The position numbers were made by a program, and so were the translations under genes. The notes beneath the pieces were generated by a model. The model was given only the letters and a program-made list of their open reading frames with translations. It was not told the DNA's origin and did not search any database. This document shows positions 51,128 to 61,914 of a DNA stretch of 64,000 bases, piece after piece (the stretch's first letter is position 1; the number at the start of each line of letters is the position of its first letter). Origin of the DNA: Micrasema longulum (Eukaryota > Arthropoda > Insecta > Trichoptera > Brachycentridae); the NCBI GenBank assembly GCA_022494885.1, contig JAGVSM010000510.1, positions 1 through 64,000 of the forward strand, given 5' to 3'.

Positions 51128-51250
51128 AACTTTCGTGCCGTTTCCTCGTAAGGGTAGACGGAGAGAAAACATCTTTGCATACAGACCTTGCTTTCTCAAC
51201 ATTCATACATATTTCTTTGCACGCGCGACGATTGTTCCGACTTTTGATTT
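51128..51250 (-). pseudogene. RTE-1 3' end, minus strand
   Basis: CTTTCGTGCCGTTTCCTCG, AAGGGTAGACGGAGAGAAA, GCATACAGACCTTGC and CGATTGTTCCGACTTTTGA are the RTE-1 end read backwards. Confidence 0.7.
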
Positions 51251-51487
51251 GAATGAAAAGAAGGATGAAAATCAAGAAACTTCAGTTGGACATGTAACGC
51301 TAATGGACAGAGTTAGAACAGCATAACCCTTTGATCCCTGTACATATTTATATTTAGTAGACTTTTTGAAATTTCTCTTTTTGAATTATGTTACATACAA
51401 CTTAAAAATTGTATATATCAATAAATTGCGGAATATAATTCATCAAATAATTATTGTTGCATCTGAATATTTTAAGCTCTTAGTACG

Positions 51488-51545
51488 TAGATCGGGTTGT
51501 GGTCTTGTGGCTAGTGTCTCGGACTCACGGACCAAATCGATTACC
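51488..51545 (+). mobile_element. Weak tRNA-like remnant
   Basis: GGGTTGTGGTCTTGTGGCTAG is A-box-like (TGGTCTTGTGG) and is followed by TCTCGGACTCACGGACC. The B box is unrecognisable (AAATCGATTACC). Confidence 0.3.
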
Positions 51546-51849
51546 ATTTTCTAATAGTGAGTTATTTACAACTCGTTAAAAATGGCCCTCAAAAATTAAA
51601 TATTCAGATAAATCATAAGAACGCAAATATTAAAATTAGTTATATATATATATATATTTTACTGTATTCCTCTTTTGTTAAATGGACGCAATCAAGATTT
51701 TGGTGTTTTTTTTTTCTGTAAGTGCCTATTTCAATTTATGTTGGAATTTTGTTATGTTCAGTTTCATGTTTATTATTACAATTATTATTTTATGTTAATA
51801 TTGTAGATGTATTTTTGTTGTCTATTGTTTGTGTCTATATTTTATTTTA

Positions 51850-52395
51850 TTCAGAACACATAGTCATACATAATAAGTATTAAAAACAACAATTTTTCCT
51901 TATAAAAAGACCAATTAAGTTTTCATAAACTATGCAAAAGATATAAACATTAAATGTGATAAAAAAAATAAATAAGAATCCCAAGTGAGAAAATAATAGT
52001 TGACATTTGCGTTTTCCATGGAAGTAATAAATTAAAATAAATAAAAATACCGAATGCACACTCTGAGCCATCCACGCACACACACATGAACGCACATATA
52101 AAACATACACAAACATATACATTCATGCGGCACATATACATAGCATAAACCACTCAAGATGCACATTCAGCAACTATCCCAAATAATCGACCCCATGAAG
52201 AAATTTTCTCTATAAATGCAACGTGCAGTTAAAAATGTCTCCATCAATACTGAGTCCATAATAATTTCTGCGGGTACGTCTAATGAATGAATTCGAGGTA
52301 TAATTGTTCTTACAAGTTGGTACATAAAAAAGGGAATTTAACCTGGTATAGCGAAGAGGACAACAGAAACCAACTCTATTGTTATTCCTTACGGT
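51850..52395 (-). pseudogene. LINE C-terminus and 3' UTR, minus strand
   Basis: The minus strand near 52380-52240 reads GFCCPLRYTRLNSLFYVPTC, KNNYTSNSFIRRTRRNYYG and LSIDGDIFNCTLHL then stop, a LINE-type carboxy-terminus. To the left lies the UTR, with a CA-rich part (CACACACACATGAACGCAC) at about 52077. RT core missing. Confidence 0.55.
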
Positions 52396-52616
52396 ATGTA
52401 TTGTTTTAATGTTTATTTATATTTTTTTAATCAATGTAACTTGTTTTTGGACGATGTTATCATGTTTTGGTAGAAGGCTCCAATAAAGAAAAAAAAATCT
52501 TTGTTTCTTTTCTTTTGACTTCGTACTTTGCTACGTTTTTAAAAAATATGTTTTTGCTTTAAGTATATACATATTTTTTACTATGTCTTTTACCATGTTT
52601 CTTACTATTTTTTTTA

Positions 52617-53190
52617 CTACGTTTTTTCAACTATGTTTTTCAGTATATTTTCACTATGTCTACTACTACCATCACGCCATTTCCCCGTAGGGGTAGGCAG
52701 AGAGAATGGACCGCCGCACACGTCTATCCTGGCATACAATCCAGCCTCTTCCACATTCATACATTTTGTCATACATGCCCTTCGGTTCTGTCTGCTTTTG
52801 ACACGACCAGACTTAAGATTTTGGTTTATCTGATCATGCCACGTCTTTCTTGGTCGTCCTCGTCTAACGTTGCCGTTCATTTTTGCCATACATACTTGTT
52901 TTACCATTCTCTCGTCGTCCATTCGTTCTGAGTGACCAAACCATCTCAGAGACCCTTTCTTAATCTTATCAATTATACTCGTCTCAGATTTACACTCTCG
53001 CCTGATTTCATCATTCGTAACCCTGTCATACATTGATTTCCCACACATTCGTCTAAGAGATCGCATTTCAACCGCGTTCACTCGGCTTTCATCCTTCCTC
53101 TGCCAGTTCCAAGTTTCCATTCATAACTTCCATACATAAGTGTTGGGACTAAAACTCCGTTGTGCACTGCCAGTTTCACTATGTCTATTA
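52617..53190 (-). pseudogene. RTE-1, best-preserved tail, minus strand
   Basis: On the minus strand from about 53190: LAVHNGVLVPTLMYGS, then WNWQRKDESRVNAVEMRSL, RRMCGKSMYDRVTNDEIRRE, CKSETSIIDKIKKGSLRWFG, HSERMDDERMVKQVCMAKMN, RRGRPRKTWHDQINQNL and RACMTKCMNVEEAGLYARI. One frame stays open for 167 codons, including the conserved CGK, IIDKIKKG.LRWFGH and GRPRKTWHDQ boxes. The ORF end lies at CGCCATTTCCCCGTAGGGGT and the tail is a CTA repeat on this strand. The catalytic RT part is absent. The right end enters the 419-bp duplication. Confidence 0.85.
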
Positions 53191-53892
53191 CCTTAATTAT
53201 TGTTTCCATGTATTGATTACTGTTTTTTGTATATTTTTTTGACTAGCATAAAACGGGCTAAATAACCGTCAAAGCATCTTATAATAATTGTATAATTTTA
53301 TGTTTAAAATATGATAACAAATAAATTAAAAATATGCTTGACTTTTATAAAAAAAAACTCTAAACATATATTTCTTTGCAAATTTGTACAGTCAGGGAAT
53401 AGCATTATAAAGAGTTGTTATTTTTCATTATAAGCAAGATAGTAATGAATGCAACTCCCTTAAAAACATATTTAAGAGATCGCATTTCAACCGCGTTCAC
53501 TCGGCTTTCATCCTTCCTCTGCCAGTTCCAAGTTTCCATTCATAACTTCCATACATAAGTGTTGGGACTAAAACTCCGTTGTGCACTGCCAGTTTCACTA
53601 TGTCTATTACCTTAATTATTGTTTCCATGTATTGATTACTGTTTTTTGTATATTTTTTTGACTAGCATAAAACGGGCTAAATAACCGTCAAAGCATCTTA
53701 TAATAATTGTATAATTTTATGTTTAAAATATGATAACAAATAAATTAAAAATATGCTTGACTTTTATAAAAAAAAACTCTAAACATATATTTCTTTGCAA
53801 ATTTGTACAGTCAGGGAATAGCATTATAAAGAGTTGTTATTTTTCATTATAAGCAAGATAGTAATGAATGCAACTCCCTTAAAAACATATTT
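53055..53892. repeat. 419-bp tandem duplication, no difference seen
   Basis: Copy 1 (about 53055-53473) and copy 2 (about 53474-53892) match at every base I compared, from AAGAGATCGCATTTCAACCG to CTCCCTTAAAAACATATTTA. Each holds the 5' end of the RTE-1 remnant, then AT-rich LINE-like non-coding DNA (CATAAAACGGGCTAAATAAC). A shared TAA at the junction suggests microhomology. It is very recent, or an assembly artefact. Confidence 0.9.
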
Positions 53893-53954
53893 AAAAAACT
53901 AAGGCCGGTTGGTTCTGAGAGCTAAGAGGTAAAACATTTTTTTGAACTACGCTG

Positions 53955-54015
53955 TATTTAGTTCATCAATAGAGTGCACTATGCACCAGCTGGGTGCGGA
54001 AAGGGTGGTGAAGAT
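53955..54015 (-). repeat. REP-B scrap
   Basis: AGAGTGCACTATGCACCAGC, TGGGTGCGGAAAGGGTGGTG and AAGATAATAAAG are the reverse complement of the first third of REP-B. Confidence 0.5.
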
Positions 54016-54440
54016 AATAAAGAATATTCCTAAAGTAAAACCAAAATTCAGTAAGGGGTAGTTTTTGATATGCCATAATTGCAACCCCAAATGATACATC
54101 GTCAAACTCTCCCTTGGGATTCAGTGATTGAATCCCCTGGGAGATGGTACTAGGTTTGTTACTGTTTACCAATGTTATTTGTCACTCTGGATTAACTGTT
54201 CAGTTACTCAGTCTTTTATTAAGGGTTAATTTACCCTCTTCACATTTAATCGCGGGGGTGTAATCACCTTTTCCATATTACTTTATAATTCTAAACTTTT
54301 ATATTGTGACTTTTCTGCACCACAGAAAAAAGCTAACTAACAGTCTATTAACAAATTAAAATGAAAAACCTCTAAAGTTTCCCATCAATTCGACAAGAAG
54401 CAGTATTACCAATTAAAAGTTTTATCACAATAAAAAAACA
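54016..54440. other. Unassigned stretch
   Basis: No gene. A motif CTCCCTTGGGATTCAGTGATTG is followed by GAATCCCCTGGGAG (54110-54145), an imperfect local inverted repeat (CTCCC..GGGATTC / GAATCCCC..GGGAG). Confidence 0.35.
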
Positions 54441-54855
54441 TGCTTTATCAACAATATTTTGAGTTTGTCCAAATGTTTGTAGACAAGGACTGGAATCAAC
54501 TCCCTAGAAAGCTGTTAATATTAACATGGAGACATTTTAGAGAAGGTAATATAGAAGTCTACAGGGCTTATGCCCTGTCATTGGCTGGTTTTAAGTGGCC
54601 ACTTTACTATATATAACCATAATATTAACAGCTTTTTAGGGAGTTGAATCCAGTCCTTGTCTACAAAAATTTGGACAAACTCAAAATATTGATGATAAAT
54701 CCACCTGGTCCATGAGAAGTATAAACAACGAAAAATAAAAATTTCAGGCATTGCCTAGTATGTAGGTGATAATTCGATATATGAATCTCACCCGCATAAA
54801 TAAAGGTTTCAGCTTTTTAACTTCACAAACATCAACAGGTGAAAGAATTGAAGGG
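54441..54855 (+). mobile_element. F1, two-part copy
   Basis: 54449-54700 is a compact fold-back: ACAATATTTTGAGTTTGTCC at the left and its complement GGACAAACTCAAAATATTG at 54670-54688, with core CTTATGCCCTGTCATTGGCT between. It runs on through AATCCACCTGGTCCATGAG to the second module (TTTCAGGCATTGCCTAGTAT, CACCCGCATAAATAAAGG, CAACAGGTGAAAGAATTG). This shows the natural junction that SINE insertion disrupted at 7 kb. Confidence 0.8.
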
Positions 54856-54859
54856 AAAA

Positions 54860-55195
54860 AGATGTCCACAATTCCTCTTTCTTCTCTAACTCATAAAGTG
54901 TCCATGGGGCTCGACTGTGGAATCATCTCCCATCCACCATCAAAGATGTTACTACATTATCTCTGTTTAAATCACGTCTGAAGAAACATCTCCTTTCTCT
55001 TCCTTTATCTCTCCTCCTTTCCTCTTTCCTCTTTTATCCTTTTTCCCATGGAGTAATAGTTTTAATTTAAGGTAATTTATAAACAAATACTTTTATATCT
55101 ATTTTTATATATCTTAAGCTTTTTAATATTTATTTTCTATTGAATATGTTATGTAACTTGAGTTATAAAAATACAACTATAATTTAATTGGTCGA
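54860..55195 (+). pseudogene. LINE C-terminal remnant and tail
   Basis: One plus-strand frame reads RLWNHLPSTIKDVTTLSLFK then SRLKKHLLSLPLSL, the LINE carboxy-terminal pattern (LWN.LP..I....LS.FK..LK..L), ending near 55060. The tail has TTCTATTGAATATGTTATGT and AACTTGAGTTATAAAAATAC as at 46620. Confidence 0.7.
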
Positions 55196-55465
55196 CAAAT
55201 TGCAACAGGGATGGAGAATACCTTAAATAAGGGAATATGGAAGTCAAGGCATTTACAGGGCTTATGACCTGTCATTGGCTGGTTTAAGTGGCCACTTTAC
55301 ACACTGTGTAACATTAACCATTTTGCCAATGTTTGAACATCTATATTTCTGCAATTCTTCCATTTGTTGATTTTAGTGAAGTTAAAGAGCTGAAACCTTT
55401 ATTGTTGTAAAGAGATTCATCTGACTGAATTATTACACATACTAGGCAACGCCTGAAATCAATTT
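55195..55465 (+). mobile_element. F1, partial copy
   Basis: AATTGCAACAGGGATGGAGA, AAGGGAATATGGAAGTCAAG, GGCATTTACAGGGCTTATGA, CACTTTACACACTGTGTAAC, TGAAGTTAAAGAGCTGAAAC, CATACTAGGCAACGCCTGAA. The right arm is absent; REP-G follows. Confidence 0.8.
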
Positions 55466-55545
55466 TTCAATTGGTTGGTTGGAAGAAATTACCATTTATC
55501 AATAAGCCTGCCAATGTACAAATAACATTTATAAAAAAAAAAAAA
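55465..55545 (+). repeat. REP-G fragment
   Basis: AATTGGTTGGTTGGAAGAAA, TTACCATTTATCAATAAGCC and TGCCAATGTACAAATAACAT match 46670-46735. Confidence 0.6.
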
Positions 55546-55695
55546 TACGGGCAGAATGATGAATGTTACACAGTGTATAAATTGGCCACTTGAACCAGAC
55601 AATGACAGGTCATAAGCCTCGTAGATGCCTAGACCTCTATACTACCTTCTCTAAAATGTTCTTCATCTCTGTTGAATATGTTAACATACATTATT
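55545..55695 (-). mobile_element. F1 fragment, reverse orientation
   Basis: GGGCAGAATGATGAATGTTA, CACAGTGTATAAATTGGCCA, CAATGACAGGTCATAAGCC and TGTTCTTCATCTCTGTTGAA are F1 core and arm, inverted relative to the F1 copy 80 bp to the left. Confidence 0.75.
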
Positions 55696-56139
55696 TTGGA
55701 CGCCTTTCAAATCGGGTCTTTAGAGGTTAATTAAATATAGTCCTTGTGTATTTGTGCTTGATTTTTCTATTTATTCAAGGGATCAACATATCAATTGTCA
55801 AGGGCTTTAGTTAGCCTTTTGTATAATAAAATGAAGGGTCTGGTTCGTGGATTATCCTGCTCTCGCCAAATACACAAGAGCTTTCAATTCGTTAAGTAAT
55901 GAATAAAAAGCTTTTAAATTTACAAACAGGACACAACGTTCAAATCTTTTCAAAAATATCGAGCCATAATCAGCAGAACAACGTAAGCGACAAATAGTGA
56001 ATTGTGCAGAAGTAGGTTTTTTTTAATTTTTGTAAATGGGGTTTATAATGGTTGGTTACTAACAATACTGAATTGACAGCCAAATCGTTTAAATTCCTTC
56101 CGCATTTATGATATACAAATACATTTACTTCTATATTTT
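55696..56139. other. Unassigned stretch between F1 pieces
   Basis: No gene recognised; mixed-composition DNA without noticed partners. A 68-codon minus frame near 55970-56176 has no motif. Confidence 0.3.
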
Positions 56140-56240
56140 TACGTGGCCACTTTAAACACTGTGTAACATTCATCATTCTGCCTATATCTACATCTGTATT
56201 CCTTCAATTATTCGGTCTGTTGACGTTTGTGAAGTTGTGG
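56140..56240 (+). mobile_element. F1 core fragment
   Basis: CGTGGCCACTTTAAACACTG, TGTAACATTCATCATTCTGC and TGTTGACGTTTGTGAAGTT. Arms missing. Confidence 0.65.
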
Positions 56241-56524
56241 GAATGGCCAACATTTTCTAGTAGCTTTTTGACAAACTTCGTTTGTGAGCGAAATTAAGAT
56301 ACATGAAGAATTTTTGAGTTACGCGTATTTTGGTTATGAATATCATGATCACATGCGTATTTTAAATTTGTGTGAACACAAAAGTTTATGATATTTAAAA
56401 TAGTCTTGGTGATGTTATGCAGTGGCATCACTTTTTATTTTTTATTTTAGTTATTTTTTAATTTCCAATCTATTTAGCTTTCGACCTTTTTGTTCTAAGT
56501 GTAAAATTTTAATGTCTTTTATAT

Positions 56525-56600
56525 TTTATCTTGTTTTGAATATATCCAAATGTTTGTGGACAGTCTGGATTTCTTTTCTAAGCACTCGTCCGGGATTCTG
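56525..56600 (+). mobile_element. F1 arm scrap
   Basis: TTGAATATATCCAAATGTTT, GTGGACAGTCTGGATTTC correspond to the outer arm (GTCCAAATGTTTGCAGACTGGC). Confidence 0.45.
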
Positions 56601-56639
56601 GTTCTATTTCACACGCAGAACTGTATTATTTATCTATTA

Positions 56640-57250
56640 GGACACCGGCAATTAATATAATCAATGAAGGTTAATGTTTTGACCGTGTATTTTGTTAATG
56701 TTATATGCAAACTGATTAACAAAACAGCTCAATAATACTCAAATCACTTAATTGACCGACAAGTTGTTTATTGCGCAAACCTTTATGACCCGCCATCAAA
56801 TTATTTAAAAGCCAATGCAGACTGAAATAAACACGAGACGAAAATTTAAAAACAAACTTACCCTCATTTAGAGATACATATATCCATAGTGTTGCGACCC
56901 CGCCTTCCAAAATCACTCACGCACGCTTTCATCATAAATAAACCTCTCTAAATGGGTACCTATCCACAAAACGCGAATAAAAAAAACCAAACTGATCCAC
57001 CTTAGAACTCGTGGCAAAAAAAACGCAAACAAAAGGAAAGGGCACACAACAACACCGCTTTGTAATTATAAATTTAAAAGAAAACGGCCCGGCGCAGAGT
57101 AGGTACTTAAAACCCTTCGGAATATTTTTTAATGTGGCAACGCCGGAGAAAAAAAATGGGCGGGAATTTCCTAAACGTCAAATGGACCCACGAAAACGTG
57201 ACAATGTCTAGCTCGTACAAAAAATGATATTGTGTATATTTTTATGTTAT
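56640..57250. other. Low-repeat stretch of mixed composition
   Basis: No repeat partner was noticed. The part 57000-57210 has GC-richer pieces (AAAGAAAACGGCCCGGCGC, GGCAACGCCGGAG) and a 66-codon frame 57011-57211 that is basic but without a domain. It could be unique intergenic DNA or a gene edge. Nothing firm. Confidence 0.3.
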
Positions 57251-58004
57251 ATTATTAATAGGTCGTTATTTTTTTCATGTAAGTGGGAATAAAAATATAT
57301 AATTAAGGATCGGATCATCAGATAATACCCGTATGAGTTTTATTACAAGTTCAAATCTTTAGACAAACGTATAATATTAGTATTTAGTTATTTGAGAATA
57401 TTGAATGATTGTATGGCTCGATATGTGTAAATGCGCGGTAGAATGTTATCTTGTAACCTTTTTCTTCGGTATTTCTTGCAGTATGTTATTCGACGCGTAA
57501 TTATGTAATTTTGAAATTAATTTATGCAATAGTTTTAGAATGCAGTAAATTATCTAGCAAAGTAAAACAATGTCCAATTATCTCAAATCTTAACATCTAT
57601 TAAATTGTTATATTATAATGGAAATATTTCGTAAAAGTTAAAATTATTAACGACTGTCAGGGGACTTCAAGTTATTGTTAATGTAATCTACAAAAAAATG
57701 ATCATCAATTTATACTTAATACCTACATCTTAAGTACAAAATATGCGAGTAATGTAATTATTAATGGCTATTTTACTGTGGTTCTGTGAAAATTAACTCA
57801 AACGGCAAATTTTTACCTCGCGATATATGTAGCTTTATTCTTCACTATTTTAATACAAAACTTGTAATTTTAAAATAAATAATGCCATAAACGGCCGCTT
57901 CTAACGCCACATTTCGTATGTGATAGATAATGTATCAACAGTATCCTATCAAAGCAAAATGATCATTCGAAAAAAATGTTCGTAATAATTTCCAAATAGA
58001 AAAT
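57251..58004. other. AT-rich stretch containing REP-C
   Basis: 57770-57835 (CTGTGGTTCTGTGAAAATTA, CTCAAACGGC, CGCGATATATG) is the partner of 6085-6160 in inverted orientation. The rest shows no gene or array. Confidence 0.4.
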
Positions 58005-59060
58005 TCATTTCTTTATTTATTCATTCATTTAAAATTACACTCGCTTAAATATAAATGAACTTTTTAAGGCTTTTTAGGCTGTGCCCATGTCAAGCCATAA
58101 TAGTTAACAATAAAAAATACATAGTAAAATAAAATAGATTAAATTATAATGACATGTGATGCATAATATAATATAACACCCACTCACCCACCCTCTCACA
58201 CACTTACACTCACACAAACACTCTAACATGTATGTATTGTACGAGTATTTAATGTATTTCTGTGGATATTTGTCATTGGTTTTATTCTCTGTATATTTTA
58301 TTTGTTGTTTTTTTTTTCACATGTTACTGTTGATATCCCTAATTAATAAATTAAAAAAATAATAACAATCCAGAAAAACAAGGTATAAGTAATAAATAAT
58401 AAAATTCCAAAGAATACAATGTAAATTACAGATATAAATATTAAAATTTAAAATATACAAATTTACATTCATACATCAAATAAACAAAATTAAAGTGTCA
58501 TTAAAAAAAAAAACAAAATATAGAAGTATTGAAAAAACTACTAAATAATAGTATCATTGAAATCAATAGAATATATTAAAACATAATTGAAATGGTAATT
58601 GAGATATGGTTTCTAGAAACTCACTCTATACTATAGTAAGAAATAGGAGTAATAAATAATATGTCAAATAAGAGTGAGTATTAAATTAAAAAATACATAA
58701 TGAAAAAACATAAAAATATCTAATAAAAATGACAATTTTTGCCAATGCTAATCTCGAATTTAAAAAAAGTTGACCACCTCGTCCCTATCGATGTGCAGCA
58801 ACCAATTGCAATTTTTTTTTAGATTGAATACATTTGCGCTTGTGGAGTTCTATATGGCTGCCGGAAGTTGATAAAGAAAATCGAAGCCAGGAAGGTAAAG
58901 TTTCTTTGAGCTAGCTTCAAGTGAGTGGTAGGACCAAGATAATTAATCCTTCCCGCCGATCGCGTCAGTATATTTTGCTGTGTCCTGACTTTACCTACAG
59001 ATTTCCAGAAGTTTACAAGAGTATTCAAATAATATTTGTAATCCGCAGGCTTGTTTTAGT
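58005..59060 (-). pseudogene. LINE-F, copy with nested LINE-J tail
   Basis: Minus strand: the coding part (about 59028-58760) reads VNFWKSVGKVRTQQNILTRS, INYLGPTTHLKLAQRNFTF, then after a frameshift near 58880 FLYQLPAAI, stop, and NWLLHIDRDEVVNFF. The UTR runs left to a boundary with TTTATTTATTCATTCATTT at about 58010. At 58158-58365 it is interrupted by a plus-strand LINE-J tail. RT core absent. Confidence 0.8.
58165..58365 (+). mobile_element. LINE-J 3' tail nested in LINE-F
   Basis: ACACCCACTCACCC, ACACTTACACTCACACAAAC, TTAATGTATTTCTGTGGATA, TTGGTTTTATTCTCTGTATA and TTACTGTTGATATCCCTAAT match 61665-61860 closely. LINE-F is continuous across this site in its 59.4-kb copy. Confidence 0.75.
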
Positions 59061-59344
59061 ACTAAAAAACCGCCACTGGATTAAATATAGTGTACTTTTA
59101 TGTATTGAGGAATAAACTGAGGTCATCGGCTCGTTTCATCGTTCACTGAAAATGGGCTGGACGCTTGGCGCACTTTATAGATATTTTTTTTGCAGATAGA
59201 TATTTCAAACGGTGGTGGTGATTTATAATAAAAAACAATTATTTTTAACGTTTTTCTATATGCAAAGTTACTATAAAACGTTATTATTGAATGTCAAATA
59301 TAATTCTAAGCTGTGCTTAATCGCTTATCGTGATCGCTTAAGTG
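59061..59344. other. Short spacer between two LINE-F copies
   Basis: No gene. It contains CGGTGGTGGTGATTTATAAT and a word pair TCGCTTATCGTGATCGCTTA (about 59320). No partner noticed. Confidence 0.3.
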
Positions 59345-60530
59345 ATTATGATATAAAATTAAATAGATCAAATTATAATGACATAAAATAGCAATCTAGA
59401 AAAAAAACGTACGTGTAATAATAATCAAATTCCAAAGAATACAATGCAAAAAAGATAATCAGAAATAGTTTTTAAAATTTAAATTATACAAATTAAGAAT
59501 CACACATAATCAAATATACAAAATAGTGGTATCATTTAAATCAACAAAATAATAGTAAAATAAAGTAGTATTAAAAAAAAAACTAAATAAAAGTATCATT
59601 TAAATCAATAGAAAAAGAATATATATATTTTATTTTATTTTATTTTTTTATTTTATTAGGGAAATCAACAGTTCTACATACATATTTTTAGTAAACAGAT
59701 ATAGTGTATAAACTCAGAACTAATAACAGATTTCCACATAGTATACAAAGTTAGTAAAGAAAATAGATTACATATCAAATAAATACATACAATTTATACA
59801 TATAAAAATGTTATTTTCATGTACTCAATAATCAAATATTTTTTAAATATTAATTTTAAGAACATTAAGTTACTGTAAATTGGGCGGGATAAGGACAAAA
59901 ATGCTCATAAGGAGGGGAGGGGAGATGTACATATTTATTATTATAATGTCTACTAAGTTACATATTACATTTTTAGTGTAAAAAATAATTTTAAATTTAA
60001 ATTTAAAATATAAAAGCATAATTGAATAGATAATTGAGATATGTATTCTAGAAACTCACTCAATATTATAGTAAGAAATATTAGAAATAGCAGCAATAAA
60101 TCATATGCCAAATAATAGTACGTACTAAATTAAATTAAACAAAAATACATAATGAAAAAAACATAAAAATTATGAATATATATAAAAAGCAAATAAAAGT
60201 AAAAAGTATGGAAGGAAAGCAGATTTGTAAATTTTTGATAATCTCGAAACTTTAAAAAAATTGACAACCTCGTCCCTATCGATGTGCAGCAACCAATTCC
60301 AAACATTTTTCTTAAATACATTGTCACTTGTGGAATTTTTTATGGCTGCCGGAAGTTGATTAAAAAATGTCGGAGCCAGGAAGGTAAAGTTTCTTTGAGC
60401 TAGCTTCAAGTGAGTGGTTGGGCCAAGGTAATTAATCCTCACCGCTGATCGCGTCTGTATATTTTGCTGTGTCCTGACTTTATCTACAGATTTCCAGAAC
60501 TTCAGAAATTGAAATAACAGACAAATTGCA
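59345..60530 (-). pseudogene. LINE-F, second copy with nested LINE-E end
   Basis: Minus strand coding part (about 60510-60170): KVRTQQNIQTRSAVRINYLG, LAQRNFTFLAPTFFNQLPAA, IKNSTSDNVFKKNVWNWLL, HIDRDEVVNFFKVSRL, intact in one frame and better preserved than the 58.8-kb copy. The UTR continues left to about 59345 but is split at 59634-59985 by the LINE-E 3' end. Confidence 0.8.
59634..59985 (-). mobile_element. LINE-E 3' end nested in LINE-F
   Basis: In reverse complement this equals 39664-40005: the stop region, GTAACTTAGTAGACATTATA, a G-run on this strand (GGAGGGGAGGGGAGATG near 59912), ATTGGGCGGGATAAGG, and GGGAAATCAACAGTTCTAC at the tail, followed on the left by TTTTA repeats. So only the extreme 3' end was copied. 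It must have inserted after LINE-F. Confidence 0.85.
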
Positions 60531-60584
60531 CAATTAAAAATACAGTACTAAAAATTCCCACGACTGCTAAAGTGAAGCATTTGT

Positions 60585-60690
60585 TTATTTATTTATTTCT
60601 TGATAACTTTGACAAAGTATAAAATAATATTGAAAAACAATTATAATGAAACAAAACACCTGAATACAGTATAAAAAAATACAGATACAT
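60585..60690 (-). mobile_element. LINE 3' tail, minus strand (partner of 13330-13435)
   Basis: TTTGTTTATTTATTTATTTC, GACAAAGTATAAAATAATAT, TTATAATGAAACAAAACACC. Complement of the tail ending at 13432. Confidence 0.6.
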
Positions 60691-60698
60691 GAAATATT

Positions 60699-60890
60699 CA
60701 TTCACACGCTATCGAAAGGGTACAAAATAAATTCTTGCGTTTTATAAATTGAAACTACTTGTAGAATCCTTAAATTATGATTTCCTTAGAAATGAAATGA
60801 GATTACTTGAATTATCTGATCAGAGAGTTATAGCTGATTTGTTATTCTTATTTAAAACGCATCCCGACATCCCACCCCATATCATTATAT
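60699..60890 (+). pseudogene. LINE RT-tail fragment
   Basis: The plus strand reads AIERVQNKFLRFIN, stop, then frames with DFLRNEMRLLELSDQRVIAD and LLFLFKTHPDIP. This is the IQNKFLR..LE.R.ADL.FL block of LINEs. About 190 bp remain, joined to another LINE at 60893. Confidence 0.7.
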
Positions 60891-60892
60891 AT

Positions 60893-61610
60893 TAGAAAAC
60901 CAACCTGTTCAGAGAGTTGATACCGTACGCGATCTGGGAGTTATTCTTGATAGCAAACTTACATTTGAGAATCACTTCGATGACATACTGACCCGTGCAC
61001 ATAGAAACCTTGGTTTTGTACTTCGTACGTGTCAGGTATTTAAAGATATCGCGTGTATTAAAATGGTCTACTTTGCTCATGTTCGCAGTTTGCTCGAGTA
61101 TGCCTCTTCTGTTTGATCTCCGCAATATGTCACACATAAAGAAAAGTTCAAGAAAATTCAAATGACATTTCTTAGACATCTTAACTGGAGATGCAGGTAT
61201 ACCGATCTCAATTATATGTCTTCCTGCAAAAAACACCACTTGCTCACTTTAGAAGATCGCCGTCTACTGTTGGACATGGGGGTGCTTCGTGACATACTTA
61301 GTGGACGCGTTGATAGTCCGGCTCTTTTGTCGGAGTTATCATTAAATGTCGCCGGCTACCGCACCCGTCACACGTCGAGCTCTCTATTTCATGTGCCAGC
61401 AGATCGTACGAACTATGCTCAGAACTCTCCACTTATACGTTTTGCTCGTGAATACAATTTGAACTTTCCCCTTATTGATCCATTTGATTGTAAAAAAATA
61501 ACATTTAAAATGCGCGTCTTAAAACATACTTTTTTGTCTTATACTTAGTTTCAATAATAAAGTCTTATTTTATCTTATTTTATTTTATTTTATTATATTT
61601 TATCTCTAAT
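60893..61610 (+). pseudogene. LINE post-RT region, one internal stop
   Basis: In one frame from 60895: VQRVDTVRDLGVILDSKLTF, AHRNLGFVLRTCQVF, MVYFAHVRSLLEYASSV, a TGA where SVWSPQY-type tryptophan is expected (about 61118), then THKEKFKKIQMTFLRHLNWR, LTLEDRRLLLDMGVLRDIL, SSLFHVPADRTNYAQNSPL and LKHTFLSYT with stop at 61546-61548. The tail is ATAATAAAGTCTTATTTTAT then TTTTA repeats. Only the single stop breaks 218 codons, so the copy is fairly young, yet RT core and endonuclease are missing. Confidence 0.8.
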
Positions 61611-61659
61611 TTTTAATATGCTAAATATATTTATATTTTCGACACTTGACACTTGTGCA

Positions 61660-61885
61660 ATATTTACACACATGTCCACCCTCATTCCAATATAACACCC
61701 ACCCTCTCACTCACTTACACTCACACAAACACACTAGTATGTATTGTACGTGTATTTAATGTATTTCTGTGGATATCTATCATTGGTTTTATTCTCTGTA
61801 TATTTAATTTGTTGTATTTTTGTTACATGTATTACTGTTGATATCTCCAATAAATAATAAAAAAATAAAAAAAATAATAATAATA
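61660..61885 (+). mobile_element. LINE-J 3' tail
   Basis: ACACCCACCCTCTCACTCAC, ATGTATTTCTGTGGATATC, TCATTGGTTTTATTCTCTG, ACTGTTGATATCTCCAATAA and an A/AAT-rich end. Same family as 58165-58365. Confidence 0.75.
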
Positions 61886-61914
61886 ATAAAATCGATAATT
61901 GACAGCCCTGCTTC

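Noticed and set aside
52081..52180. CRISPR-like array of short repeats
   Set aside because: CA-rich imperfect simple sequence in a LINE UTR. No regular repeat-spacer structure occurs anywhere in the window.
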